Shown here: positions 23,229-34,989 of the stretch, piece by piece | Position numbering within the stretch: the first letter of the stretch is position 1 | How the letters are laid out: every line of letters starts with the position of its first letter | Source: Astrothelium macrocarpum | Taxonomy: Eukaryota > Ascomycota > Dothideomycetes > Trypetheliales > Trypetheliaceae | Direction of reading: 5' to 3' | NCBI GenBank assembly: GCA_021030915.1 | Contig: JAGEMR010000005.1 | Coordinates: forward strand, 1-64,000 | DNA length: 64,000 nucleotides | Program-made: the position numbers and the translations under genes | Notes under the pieces: generated by a model | The model's database searches: none | The model's input: only the letters and a program-made list of their open reading frames with translations | What the model was told of the DNA's origin: nothing

Positions 23229-24174
23229 AGTAGGGACAATCTGACGACGGTTTCAAGGTAACGTCAAAGCTGTAGTCTTCCATTGAGTAATGATTGTCAG
23301 CGCCGGTACGCAATGAACAATTCTTATGATATAGAGAATACACAATGAAAAAGGACGTGCTCACAAGCTGGACCGGACGCCCGTAGCCCCAGCATGAGGG
23401 CTGAGGATATGCTTTCGGAAAGAAGAAAAGACGGACAGAATAATGTACAGCGGCGTATGCACATTGCGGCTTAGCACAACACGAAAAGCATCATGGAAAA
23501 GAGACCGAGACAAGCAAGGAAATTCGTCAGGCAGTGCACGTTTCAAAAATACGTCTAGCATTCACGAGAGCAGATTCTCTGTGGTTGTTATGTACTCGAA
23601 GAAGCCCCCTTCACGGCGTCAATACGCCACGGTGCCTGCCGAGACGTGAAGCGCCCATCCGTCGTCATAGTGAGAGGTACAAACCTTGCGCGTGCAGGCC
23701 AGCGCCAGCCATTGGACCTGAGAGGCTCATGTCGAGATATTCTGGTCTGACTGCAGTACTATTTGTTGGCTGAGGTTAGCCTCGTAGCTTGGTGGGCGCT
23801 TAGCAGTCGACCTGACTATGACGAAAAGGGTATCGGCCCAGGAACGGTGATTCCCAAGACACCGCTTCTACTCCATTGATCTTGAAACTTCTAGAGGGAA
23901 AACAGGCTTCTCATCGCACGGGTTATCGATATCCTCGGGAAACGAGGCCGAATTACTGGAAGAACTCGGCTGGTTGTGGTGTCCAACAGGCATTCGTTTC
24001 GGATGCAACATTCTGCAGTTGGCATGGCTGAGAGCTTCTGGGCTGCAGACAAATTTGGAGTGCATTAGGTGGACCGTGCCCACGATGCAATTCCGTCAGG
24101 CACCATCTGAACTAAGGCTGTTCTCTGTCTAAGCCTACAAGACTACAGTCGTGCTGCCAAAGCGAATTCATGGA
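23229..24174. other. Intergenic, divergent; probably holds CFEM first exon
   Basis: This lies between the CFEM gene (-) and the second HET gene (+). The minus-strand frame at 23561-23361 contains a hydrophobic run and could include the missing signal-peptide exon, but I could not find a donor that closes the phase convincingly. Confidence 0.4.
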
Positions 24175-26040
24175 ATGTCTTCACCACTATACGAAGCCTT
24201 GCCTCTCAATGACAATGGCGCTTCAATTCGTCTTCTGACCCTTGAGCCCTCTAAAGACAGCCGCAGTCCCGTTGTATGCCGCATACAGGTTGCCCAAATT
24301 AGCAACAAATTACAATATGAAGCACTCTCATAATGCTGGGGCCATGAGAAAAGCGCGGAAAAAGTAGTGCTTTACTGTGAGAAGGCATGGCTCGAAATTA
24401 TGCCCACAAGCAATCTCCTATCTGCTCTATACGCCATGCGTCATGAAAATACTGAGCGTGTTCTCTGGATCGACGCAATTTGTATTGACCAAAAAAATTT
24501 GGAGGAGAAGAACCTTCAAGTCCCCCTAATGAGACAGATATACTCAAAGTGTACAAGAGTTATCGCATGGCTCGGCTCAAGCGATATCGATAGTAAAAAG
24601 GTATTTGGACAGATCCAGAAGGGTGTAAAAATGGTGAAATACCCATTGCTTTTGGACGGTGTTTTGCGTCGCCCTTGGTTCCGGCGTGTTTGGATCATAC
24701 AGGAAGTCGCATTGGCTCCAGAAGTCATATTGCAGTGTGGAGACATCTCGATCAAATGGCACCAGCTAATGGATACCGTGTCGCTTCTACCTAATGCCAG
24801 GTTGATGTTCAATCCATTCAGTCGCCCAGACGCCAAACACTTCCACCAAGCTCTTTATGCCAAGGCCATGGATATGACACGTGAAAGACTACAAAAAGAG
24901 AACGGTTTTGCACTGAGAGAGGCTTTGCGGAACTTCCAACCCTTTGAGGCCACTGAGATCTTGGACAAAATCTACAGTGTACAGGGGTTATTAGAGATGC
25001 CGGGCCTAATTCAGCCTGACTACACTAAATCCGCGAAAACAGTTTACTGCAATACAGCAGTAATAATTATCCAAGTAGAGAAAAAACTAGATATTTTTCT
25101 CGATTCGCCTGCGAGAAGTAGTGAATCCCTAATCCCAGATTTGCCATCTTGGGCTCCTGACTGGTCCTCGATTGAACAGATCCAGAATAGTCCTGCGGCC
25201 TTCATGCCTGAAGAAGAAATTTTTTCTGCCAGTCAAAACACGTCTGTCGATCGGGTGCTATTAGTTGAAGACCAAGAGCTGGTTCTTTGCGGAATGATCA
25301 TTGGAAGCGTCGCCGAGCTTGGCCGTCAGATACCATCGATCAAAGATATCCGACAGAGGTATTGGCCTGAGATAATACCTGACAGACGAGCTTTTGACTG
25401 GATAACAGACTTCTTAGAGATATTTCAGAGCTGGAGAGATGTGCTTCGGCTTCCAAGGATAGGAAGTGACCTCACAGAGCAGGAAAGCTATCCAACCGGC
25501 GAGCCATTAGTTGAAGTATTCTACAGCACATTATTTCGATTGGGTGCTCCGTTTTCTGAAGAATATAGCGATCATCAATTTGCTACCTGGGTTCGTATTT
25601 CTGAGTCGACCGCTCGTTTCATGGAATGGCACAGCCGCCTTATATTACAGCGGCTTCCATGGTTTTTCGTCTGGCTTGTTATAGGGCCACTGACCACTTT
25701 TATGTCACTCATAACGATCATTCAGGCACTTCGCGAAGGACTAGACCTTTCCGGCAACGTAGACTATACTCCCCCTAGTGCTTCGCGGCAAGGACTTGTA
25801 CCCGGCAGAACAGACTCTGGCCTATTTGGCACATTTCCAGCACCGTACATCACAGCACCAAGTGGGGTTCTCACAGCAATCGGAGACGTTATTGTAATCT
25901 TTAAAGGCAGCGCGAGACCTTCCATCATTCGTCCGTGTCAAAATGGCAAATGGCATTTAATAGGCGATGCGTATATTCATGGAATCATGTTCGGGTCGGC
26001 TTTCATTGAAGAAAAGTGTATCGATATTCACCTGATATAA
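24175..26040 (+). pseudogene. Second HET-domain gene with one in-frame TAA
   Basis: One continuous frame of 622 codons runs from the ATG at 24175 (a GTG at 24151 is not used) to TAA at 26038-26040. The only break is a TAA at 24331-24333 (codon 53), inside the hallmark motif YEALS[Y]CWG, at the tyrosine. The rest of the HET domain follows intact: VLWIDAICIDQKNLEEKNLQV, LMRQIYSKCTRVIAWLGSSD and WFRRVWIIQEVALA. Then come IYSVQGLL..IQPDYTKS and a hydrophobic stretch (about residues 490-515) that may touch a membrane. No GT..AG pair can remove the stop without deleting the motif. HET proteins mediate vegetative incompatibility. The break makes the allele null unless it is read through, and the frame is otherwise undamaged. 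Confidence 0.82.
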
Positions 26041-26470
26041 TTGATACTTAAAGATAGTGTTGCGGTGTCATGGTGTTACGTGCTCGAGAACGTAGCTAGG
26101 TGTAGTGGGTGCAAAGTTTTCTGGTTGTAGGATGGTGGATAAATCGGCGTCTGGAGTAAATTATTATCCGAACCAATCATTTCCGCTTTATGAGGTCAAA
26201 AATTGTACGTACATCTTTAGATTCAGAGGGCGTAGTGACTATTTTTGCTCCAATGTTCCTCTTATTTGAGTTGAATCGAGATCTGACTCAGTTCTCGAAG
26301 TTGACTGCTCAATAGCTGCATTAAGTTTAGCTTGCCTCTCTCTATTCCCTTTCCGATGAGCTGGGGCTGAAACTCAAAAGCGAACCGCCGTCTCCAGAAT
26401 AGCTACCGCAAGTCGTTTCCAAGGAACCTATGGACGCCTCGCAGGTGGTTGATCGTCTTTTCAAGAAAGC
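26041..26470. other. Intergenic; promoter of CNOT11 gene
   Basis: This is the space between tandem plus-strand genes. A short ATG frame at 26430 overlaps the CNOT11 start out of register (20 codons) and could be an upstream ORF. No other gene is visible. Confidence 0.45.
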
Positions 26471-27665
26471 ATGGATGGCACAGGGCAGATGACTTCCGCC
26501 CTTGCTGACCTTCTAGGCACTTACGACAAAACACTCTCTGAAACAGCACAGCTATGCCACGCAGCCCGCCACGGCAAGGCCGACAATTTTGGCAATCAAA
26601 CATTAGAAGTCATCTTTCAGGATTCATTGCAGCTTAAAGTAAGGATGAATGAGCTGGAAAAGTCGGGTTCGATTGATGACGTTCGCACCAAGAATGTCAC
26701 AAAGTACTGATTCACCATAGAAGGACAGCCGGCTGGATGGGCTCTTCTTGCTTCATTCATCAATTGCGAATATCAGTTATTTTCAGCAAACAAGGTACCC
26801 CTCAGATATAACCCCTGGCTATCGCACTGGGTCGAGGTTGTGGAGTCTTCGCCACCTAATTCGGACTATCTTCAACTCCGTTCCGAGCAATCCAAGGCGG
26901 TGCCCGATCTGCAGCAGATTCTTGCCATTCGTGCGGACTTTGTCAAAGCTCTCCTTACTACATCTAATTCTGCAGAGGTAAGCTCAATTTACTATAGGAA
27001 AACCAAACTTTGCGCCTGCAACTTGGCGTTTGACATGTTCCTATTAGAAATTTGGGCACAATTCGCCGGTTGAAGTCTTCCACTACCTCCAAAATACATC
27101 AACAAAAGAGTTCAATATTGATCAGTATATTCGTATGCTTGAGGAAGAGGGGATTTATGAGACTGCGACGCCTAATAATACAGCTCAAGGCAGAGGTAGG
27201 CGCGCAACAGATACCACTCAGCGAAGCAATTACACAAGCAAAGACGATTTTGTGTCCCAACTGAAGGAAAATCCTGTTGATGCGTTGAATCAACTTAAAA
27301 ATCTGCCTGTAGACCTTCAATCCTTGGAAATTATCAATTCGCTCTTGTTCTCTGGAAGCTTGGATGATTACGATCCTACCAGCTTCGTGCAAGATTACAT
27401 TCAACATTCCCTCCGATACATTGAGCAACTTGGTCCTGAAGCCGGCAACTCACAAGATCCAAGTGCGATGTCCTACAGGAATGGACGAAGGGATGATCAA
27501 GTGAGGGCCATTAAATTGCTAATACTTTACGTTAGGAACCTCCTGACAAAAAGGGTCATCACGTTGCAGACGAGCTATTTCGAACTTCAGGAGATTTGTG
27601 TCAGATTCATCTGGCTCAAAGAAGTTCGAGATTTCAAGCACGATCTGGAAGCAGGCGTTTGGTAG
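26471..27665 (+). CDS. CNOT11: CCR4-NOT complex subunit 11 (CNOT11-like), 344 aa
   Basis: Exons 26471-26638, 26729-26977 and 27048-27665 keep phase 0 throughout. The C-terminal ~50 residues carry the CNOT11 (DUF2363) signature: QVRAIKLLILYVRNLL, then YFELQEICVRFIWLKEVRDFKHDL. CNOT11 docks with the CNOT10/NOT1 part of the deadenylase complex that shortens mRNA poly(A) tails. NPWLSHWVEVVES in exon 2 matches the NPF/NPW helix region of fungal homologues. The first intron is closed at GACAG (26724-26728) because the nearer CATAG breaks the frame. The N-terminus seems short for fungal homologues of about 400 residues, so a further upstream exon cannot be excluded. The family is clear and the start less so. 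Confidence 0.8.
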
Positions 27666-27898
27666 TGATCGATGTCCAGATATTTGACATTTGGCGTTTA
27701 GAGATATCCTAGATACCCAGAGAGATCTGATAACACAGGAGTCCGTGCATTTGCGATAAGTAGCACTGTAGCAGGCGGGTCTTTGGTGGTAAAGCTTTCT
27801 CACACGAAGCCTGAATGAAGAAAGAAACGACGTTGATATCTGGGCTTCTGCTAACTCGAATTCATCTGCCTCTTTAATAAAATCTTTGCAGTACGAAC

Positions 27899-29357
27899 CT
27901 AAAGTCGACGAACGATGAATCGTTGTGACCTGACTCCCTCGATTTCCATCCGTTCCTTCACATCTGCCAAGAGCCCATCCGTTCGCAATTCTGATTCCAC
28001 TTGCCATTCAGTTCCCGTCTCACTTCCGATTTGTTTCCACATCTCAATCCACGATTCTTCATTATGTCTATACAGTTTATAAGCGGGATTGGTGCGGGAG
28101 GGAACTTCATCAGCCTCGACTTTTCCCACTTGTCTACCGAACAAGAGCGAATCTTTTTGAGGCTTCAGCAAATTAATGATGCGCTTGGCCAACTTGATTT
28201 GATCATCTCTATCGAACAAATGGAGAAGCGAAGACGCGTGAATGATGTCAATTTGTGCCTCCAGCTGTTTCAAGGCAGAGTTCGCATCAAACACGTCTGC
28301 TGGTATGAACGTTGCGCCGAACTTATCTTTATCCAAGAAAAGCTCGTAGCCAAGTTCAATGAACTTGGGACTTAGGTCTGAGCCGTACAGGTTTGAATCG
28401 GGAGCACCATCGAATTTCTGACCATGAGATCCGTGTTAGCAAGGATTAGAAACCGGGACAGTGGACACTTGCCAGCTTGCGAAGGACTTGACCAAACTAT
28501 TGACACTCGTAAGTCAAATCAGAGGCCGGAGAACTCTCGAGGGACTAACACAGCATCCAAGATCAAGAAATTTTTGTCCATTTTTGACACGCTCGAGCGC
28601 TTCAGGATAGACCGGCAGAGTCGTGATACTCAAATCGAGGAAACGGAAACGGCCTAAACAGTGACAGTATTAGGTCGGGATCCGTGGGATGCCGGAGGCA
28701 GAGAACCTTACCGAGACAAGGAAACGGATGAATGTCCCAACCACGTTCCCTCTGCAATAAAGTTAGATAAGATCGATAACGAATGACGCGCTTGCGGCAT
28801 GTTTTCATGTGCTGGAACTGAATCCACAAATGAAAAGTGCGTTTGGAAACGTTGTGCTATCTACAATCCAACGAAAGTAGCGACTGATACTATAGACCCG
28901 GGAAAATAAGTAATAGACCAGGGCTGTTAACAGGGGTCAAAGCCAGGGAGATTCCCGAGGACAACGGTGCGGTTCTGGAAAGATCTGGACTATTTCACCG
29001 TGCATATGTGGAAGGTTGATACCATGCTCAGCAGGGATGACCTTGAATTGGTTGAGCTGACGTTTTCGGCATCAGATAGGTTTTCCATGATTTTCGACAA
29101 TTTTTCAAGCACCTTCCGATAAAACATCTAGACTTTTACATGCTGTGCTTTGGAAGGGAAAGTCAACATACAACTCGGATAATGTGCGCTTTGAGCTGGT
29201 CTTCAGGAACCCCGGCCTGGATCAGCATCTCCTTCATATCCGGCTGAACGGTCCCAAGCTCAGGCATGTATCTCGGGAAAGGTGTGTTAGAAGTGTGGGT
29301 TTGGGCCATTATTCGGTCACTAGGATCGTAGACATTGGGGAGCTCCGCGTCGGTCAT
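27899..29357 (-). CDS. SAM-dependent methyltransferase (AusD-like family), 290 aa
   Basis: Five exons close perfectly in phase: 29357-29172, 28751-28712 (40 nt), 28653-28550, 28495-28472 (24 nt) and 28417-27899. The Rossmann-fold SAM site is split between exons: KFLDLGCC in exon 3, FGQVLRKL as exon 4, then [18 protein letters not shown] and FIPADVFD in exon 5. [18 protein letters not shown] and LLFGRQVG follow. Fungal relatives methylate polyketide or meroterpenoid acids (austinol-type AusD) as part of gene clusters, but no synthase or oxidase gene lies near this one. The last intron begins with GC (GCAAGT), and the first intron is unusually long (420 nt). The start ATG is in good register; the upstream extension begins with TTG. 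Confidence 0.88.
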
Positions 29358-31235
29358 ATTTACGAACTTGTCTGTAATGAGATTTCTTTCAAGGATAACC
29401 TCCAAATGCAAGAGTATAAAATGTAAGGAACAGTCTCATCATAACAATTAAGAATGTAGAATTTAAGCTCAACCAAACGCATGAATGTGACGCGTACATC
29501 GGTATGGACGCGCGGAGAGGACTACCTACCGTACCTTACCTTACACAAAATGGGCGTTCCGGGGTAGAGCTATCCTCGCCTCTATGACAGCATCATCATT
29601 TCGCGGTAGGACGCCGAGGAGAATTCGACCAGCGCGTATCCAGGGCAAAATTATGCCGAGCCGGCGCCGGAGAATACTTAGAGAACGTGCTACTCACGTG
29701 AACATGAGGATCAAGTCACGCAAGAGCAGGTGTGTAGGTGCAAATTCTCGGCAATTCAGCATTGCTTTGCTAGGCGGTCGGGGAAGTTGTCCGTCCTGGC
29801 GCCTGCCAAAGAAGGCGATCGGTGCTGAGGTTCGGCCCGGACGATATCTTACTATCCACCACACCTTGACCACCTCCTTCGCCTCGCTATCATTCGTGCC
29901 ACCAATCTGCTTCCTGCGCACTGCCCTGTCCTGCCCTGCCCTGCCCTGCTTTGCCAGGGACTCCCCTCAGGTACGTACAGACACCCGCGCCGCGAGTGGC
30001 TCGAGAAACACAGCTGCTCAACAGGTCACCCGACTGTGCGTATTTTGACCGTATCTGCTGGCGGCCAGAGCTTAGCGTCGACGCTGGATCTAGGGTTTCG
30101 ACATTCTAACTCGATCTCTCTCGTCCTCCGCTCCAATCGCTATCGCAGCAGCGACCTTTCAGCTTCAAACCTAACGGAGGATCCAAGGATGTGGCTTGTA
30201 TGTGGCAATCCAGGTACTTAGGCGTCGCGTTATCAAAATAACTTTGACCGACAATGTCAAAGGGAACGTCAGAAGGAGAAAAATCCTAATCGGGATAAAA
30301 CATCGACGACCAGTGCTTGCCTTACGCACTAATTGGACATTACCCCACTTCATAAGCGATTTGATAAGACTTGCAAGAGTTCCTTGGAGAGCGCACTGAT
30401 AAGGCCGGAGGCGCAAAACGGTTTGCTATGGTCTTGTGCAATCAGGCCCGAAGGTGACCTGCATTGATCGGCTGGCGTTTTTAGCTTTCTGAGTTGCTGC
30501 CGCCTAAGGAGTCCCTGCGGATTGCAGGCCTTCGACGATCCCAGCAAGCAGGAACGTCCATCCATCCATTCATTTGTTTATACAGTAATTGAAGGTGTCG
30601 CCGATCATACATTTACCCGCACATGTCGGCCGGAAGTGGGTTCGGATGGCCCTTACTAATGAGCCTCTACAATCTACATGGCGACAACCACTATGGCGCC
30701 AGCGCTCGCTGCAAGTAAATGAACCTGAGCTTTACCAGAAAAGTAATCTGCCAGCAACCTTTTACCCCAACACTAAATCCGCTGTCTTTGCGCCGCAGGG
30801 TTTCACATGGCCCTGCATGCAGCATCCCAGAGCATGGGATGATCTTCTCCCGGACACGGACAGATTCCCATGACTATCTTGGATCCTGACTTTGTTATTC
30901 ATACTATATCCGGGGGTTTGTATGGTGGAAATCCGAGACTACCGCAAAAGTCACAATTGTTGCCATGAATATGGAAGGTGTGATTACTCGCTAGACATTC
31001 GCAATGTTTAGCAAGATGACTAGGGATCCTGTGGATAGCCTTACATAGGAAGATATCAACAATCCTTCATTGTAGGTCGGTGTATAAAGTCTCAATCATT
31101 TCCCTCGAACTTCTGCATCTTCTGTCAAGGAACAAGCTTCAAATATCCTTAGGCTCTTTTGAATCTTTAGCCCTCAAGTATCAGTCTTATCTCAAGTTCC
31201 TCACTTTTAAAGTCCATTTACATTCATTGCTCATC
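29358..31235. other. Intergenic, ~1.9 kb, divergent promoters
   Basis: No ORF has domain signal. A run of CCCTG units (29922-29955) is a simple repeat. ORFs at 29584-30048 and 30589-30873 read as compositional. The eqolisin promoter occupies the right end. Confidence 0.45.
31083..31088 (+). promoter_or_regulatory. TATA box of eqolisin gene
   Basis: TATAAA lies 148 bases before the ATG at 31236, followed by a C/T-rich leader. This is typical of inducible secreted-enzyme genes. Confidence 0.5.
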
Positions 31236-32171
31236 ATGAAGCTCACTCTTGCCGTCCTTGCCACCGTCCTCTCTGTCAGCGAGGTCCTCGCTGCCCCCGG
31301 CTCTGCTTTCCGCCAAGCAAGAAATGCAAGGCGCTCAGCTCGCACACGCGGCTCCCGGCCGTTCATTGCAGCGAACGGCACTGCTACTGCAAACGCTCCA
31401 GACGCCCAACAGTCCACCGAATACAGCACTAACTGGGCTGGTGCGGCTCTCGTGGGTTCCGGCTACACTGGTGTCTCAGGAACATTCACTGTCCCAACAG
31501 TGAGCGAACCGTCTGGTGGCAGCTCTGGAACGGCATACGCTGCCTCCGCCTGGGTTGGTCTTGACGGATACACCTGCGAGAATGCAATTCTACAGACTGG
31601 TGTTGACTTCACGATCCAAGACGGCGAGACTAGCTACGATGCCTGGTATGAGTGGTACCCAGCCGACGCTGTCGACTTCTCCGGCATTTCCTTCTCTGCC
31701 GGCAACACGGTCAAATTGACCATCGTTGCTACTAGCAAGACCAGCGGCACTGGTAAGTCAACATCTGAAAGTTTTCCCAAGACTGTGCTCATCAATTACT
31801 ACTAGCTACCATTGAGAACGTCTCTACGGGCAAGACCGTTTCCCACACCTTCTCCGGTCAAAGCGACTCTCTCTGCGAGACCAACGCTGAGTGGATTGTT
31901 GAGGACTTTGAAGAGATCGACGGTGGTCAGGCAGAACAAGTTCCCTTCGCTGACTTCGGCAAGGTCACCTTCAGCAGTATGTTACACCCAGAAAGATGAC
32001 TTGCACGGAATTGAACACTGATGATGCAAATTAGGCGCCGAAGCAACAACCTCAGGCGGCAGTGTTAGCACCTCCGGTGCAGATATCATCGACATGGAAT
32101 CCTCCAACGGAGACAGCATCATTGCAAGCGCTTCCGCCTCTGGTTCCACTGTTACTGTCACATACCAGTAA
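31236..32171 (+). CDS. Eqolisin (peptidase G1/A4, aspergillopepsin II-like), 274 aa
   Basis: Exons are 31236-31752, 31806-31976 and 32035-32171. The protein has a signal peptide (residues ~1-19) and a short basic propeptide (RQARNARRSARTRGSR, about 26-41). The mature beta-sandwich domain starts near STNWAGAAL. The catalytic glutamine lies in the block ending NAILQTG (Q120), and the catalytic glutamate in AEWIVED (about 200-206). These are the two residues of the pepstatin-insensitive acid proteases secreted by filamentous fungi. Length matches the family (about 260-290 aa). All phases close. Such enzymes are made for extracellular protein digestion at low pH; pH control is likely but not visible here. 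Confidence 0.95.
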
Positions 32172-33854
32172 ATAATCTAATGTTTGAAGTGGCAGGTTTA
32201 TTTTCTTTTTCGGATGTTTCATCCCGGGTGGCTTGGTGATATGGCAGCTGGCTGAAGTGCTGCTTTTGCGCAAGGCCAATAAAAGGCCCCGCTGTTAATC
32301 AATGTACATGATGTATCTACCAATCCAGTACCCCACATAAGATTCCCAATCAATACTTCTATTAAGATAATCTGAACTACCTGATACGTGATGGCGCATG
32401 TGCAATGGCGTGCCCGCATCTGCTGATGGTGCCCTACTTCTGAACGCCAAGCAATGCGTCTCGTGCATATCCAATGCAGGGTTTCGCGAATGGCTGCTGC
32501 ACGTAAACAGGATTGCAATTCGGTTCCAGCTTCCGAGCCCGTTCGCGGCGTCGTGATGCTCTCGTTACTGCACGCACCAGCTCACTGATAACGCAGGGCA
32601 CCCAAGGCACGGAAACGCCTTGAACGCGCCCCCGGAAAAACCGTTGTGATGGATCGACGCTTCCCTGCGTTGAGATGGTCGCCACTGACGGAATACGGAA
32701 CATGTTTGACTGCGCCAGCATACACGACCAGCTTTGCTTATCTTCTCGCAGCCTGAGCACCCAAATTTTCGCTAGTCCAAAGGCTGGTTTTCGACCCGTG
32801 AGTTGATCGGGCGAAGCACGAATTGCACGGCGCGGGCCGGACGTGGAGCACTACGATTGGCGACAGCCCGCCGACCGGTGGGTTGTTGGATCAGTTGTTG
32901 ATCCCCAAAGTCATAGGCTACCGTGGTTGACCACAACGAGCGGCGTACTGTCTACCTTGATGCATTGATTCCCCACCATCCGCCCGACTTTTTCGCTTAT
33001 CCTTCCCTGGAGGGTGGTCAGCCAGCTGAGCAGAGAAAGAAGCGCGAGAGCCGCGCCAGTCAAACTATCCCAAAACGCGGTGAATGCTTAGATGCGACGA
33101 CGTGATGAGACGGTGCGTTGGGGTAATGGTGCCATTCCGGAAGACCGAATTGTCGACTACAATATTGAAAAATACTTCCGGGGGAACAGAACATGTATTA
33201 AGTGTGGATGCCAAGACGGAGTAAATAATGTGACTGGGTTGGCTAGGTACGTTTGACTAGCTACCGAGAATTAACCAGATGTCAAGACAATAAAGGAAGG
33301 TAGGAAATTCATGGCAAGAGAAAGAAATTATACGAGTCTGAATCCATTCGCGTGATTTTGAGATTCAATTATTCCTAATTTCCTTTGTTTTTGTGAAGCT
33401 TTTTTGGCGACTTTGCATACTTATCTGCCGCCTTACTTTTCGCCGATCCGTACGTTACGTACAGAAATCAATCATAAATATGTACCGCCGAATCTGAGCT
33501 GAACATGTGCATGTGCCCGTTTTGAGAGATCGCCTAAATCTAATTGGGATACGTACCTACAGATTTTGTTTCGGTGATCAGTCAGCTGCACCTTCTGGGG
33601 TGTTATGCAAACTCCTTTTCGGAATACCTCTTAGTAAGGCATACGCAAAATGAGACGCGGTACGTGTGGCCAGATGAAAAGAGGAGGGTGTGCCCAAATC
33701 CCCCGCACCCCACGTACATCCAATACTGGTCGTGTGAAAAGATGCCAAAAATTTTTTATCGTCAATTCCTGGCAGTGATTTGCCCTTGCGCCACCCCTTG
33801 TTGAATCAAAAGTTCCCGCTGTGGACTGGATTTCTGCCTCATTGAGTTCCTGCA
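32172..33854. other. Intergenic, ~1.7 kb
   Basis: ORFs on both strands (for example 32434-32760 minus) lack domains and appear to be chance frames. The right part must hold the spermidine-synthase promoter. No other feature is seen. Confidence 0.45.
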
Positions 33855-34989
33855 ATGAGTGAAATCATTCATCCTACCATCAAGGGTGAGCCCTTCAAAC
33901 CCAGCAAAATTGTTGATACGTTCTAATCTTTGGTAGATGGCTGGTTCCGTGAAATATCTGAAATGTGGCCTGGCCAGGCGATGACCCTCAAAGTCAACCA
34001 GGTGCTCCACCATGAGAAGAGCAAGTATCAAGATGTTCTTATATTCGAATCTAGCGATTATGGGACCGTTCTTGTGCTTGACAACGTCATTCAATGTACA
34101 GAGCGCGATGAGTTCTCGTACGTGCAACTCCAGTGCGGGCGCTATCTGGCTGAGAAATAGAACAGATATCAGGAAATGATCACCCATCTAGCTATGAATG
34201 CCCACCCAGATCCGAAAAAAGTTCTTGTCATTGGCGGTGGAGATGGCGGCGTTTTGCGTGAGGTTGTCAAGCATGATACCGTGGAAGAGGCAACCCTATG
34301 CGATATTGATGAAGCTGTTATTCGTCTCTCCAAAAAATATCTGCCAGGAATGTCTGTCGGTTTCCAGGTCTGTCGAGACTCAGTCTAACATGGCTCCTTG
34401 CCGCAATGTCAATCAGATCTGACATGTGACACATAGCACCCAGCCGTCAAGACACACATTGGTGATGGCTTCCAATTTCTGAAAGATCGAGAAAACGAGT
34501 TCGACGTCATCATCACAGACTCCAGCGACCCAGAAGGTCCCGCAGAATCTCTTTTCCAGAAGCCTTACTTCGAGTTGCTCCACGGTGCATTGCGTGACGG
34601 CGGTGTGATCACCACCCAAGGTTGTAAGCCCCCTCTTCTTGATTGCACATTCTTCTTCCAAATCATTGTTCCTGTACAGGTAGAAAATTTGGACTGACCA
34701 TCGTTGTGTAGCCGAGAATCAATGGCTCCATCTGTCCCTTATTTCCAAGCTGAAAAAGTCATGCAAAGAAGTGTTTCCGGTCGTTGAATATGCCTACACC
34801 ACAATACCTACCTACCCTTCTGGTCAAATAGGCTTCATGGTTTGCTGCAAAGATCCGAACCGCGACGTCAAGACACCATTACGGACATGGAGTAGGGAGG
34901 AAGAGGAAAAATTCTGCCGATATTACAATGCGGACATTCACAAGGCATCTTTCGTCCTGCCAACTTTCGCGCGGAAGGTGCTAGGATAG
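33855..34989 (+). CDS. SPE3: Spermidine synthase, 292 aa
   Basis: Five exons: 33855-33885, 33937-34117, 34166-34367, 34437-34623 and 34712-34989. The total of 293 codons including stop fits the family. The enzyme transfers aminopropyl from decarboxylated SAM to putrescine in the cytosol. Landmarks are [27 protein letters not shown] (split by intron 2), the nucleotide motif [13 protein letters not shown], the catalytic-loop [13 protein letters not shown], and [14 protein letters not shown] near the end. For intron 4 I prefer the GTAAGC donor at 34624 (giving TTQGSENQWL); a GTTGTA donor three bases earlier also keeps frame and would remove one residue. Confidence 0.95.

Noticed and set aside
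24151..24174. Longer N-terminus of the second HET protein
   Set aside because: The extension begins at GTG; the ATG at 24175 gives the usual HET N-terminal length.
32434..32760. 108-aa minus-strand ORF
   Set aside because: No domain, no conserved-looking start, overlapping frames of similar length.
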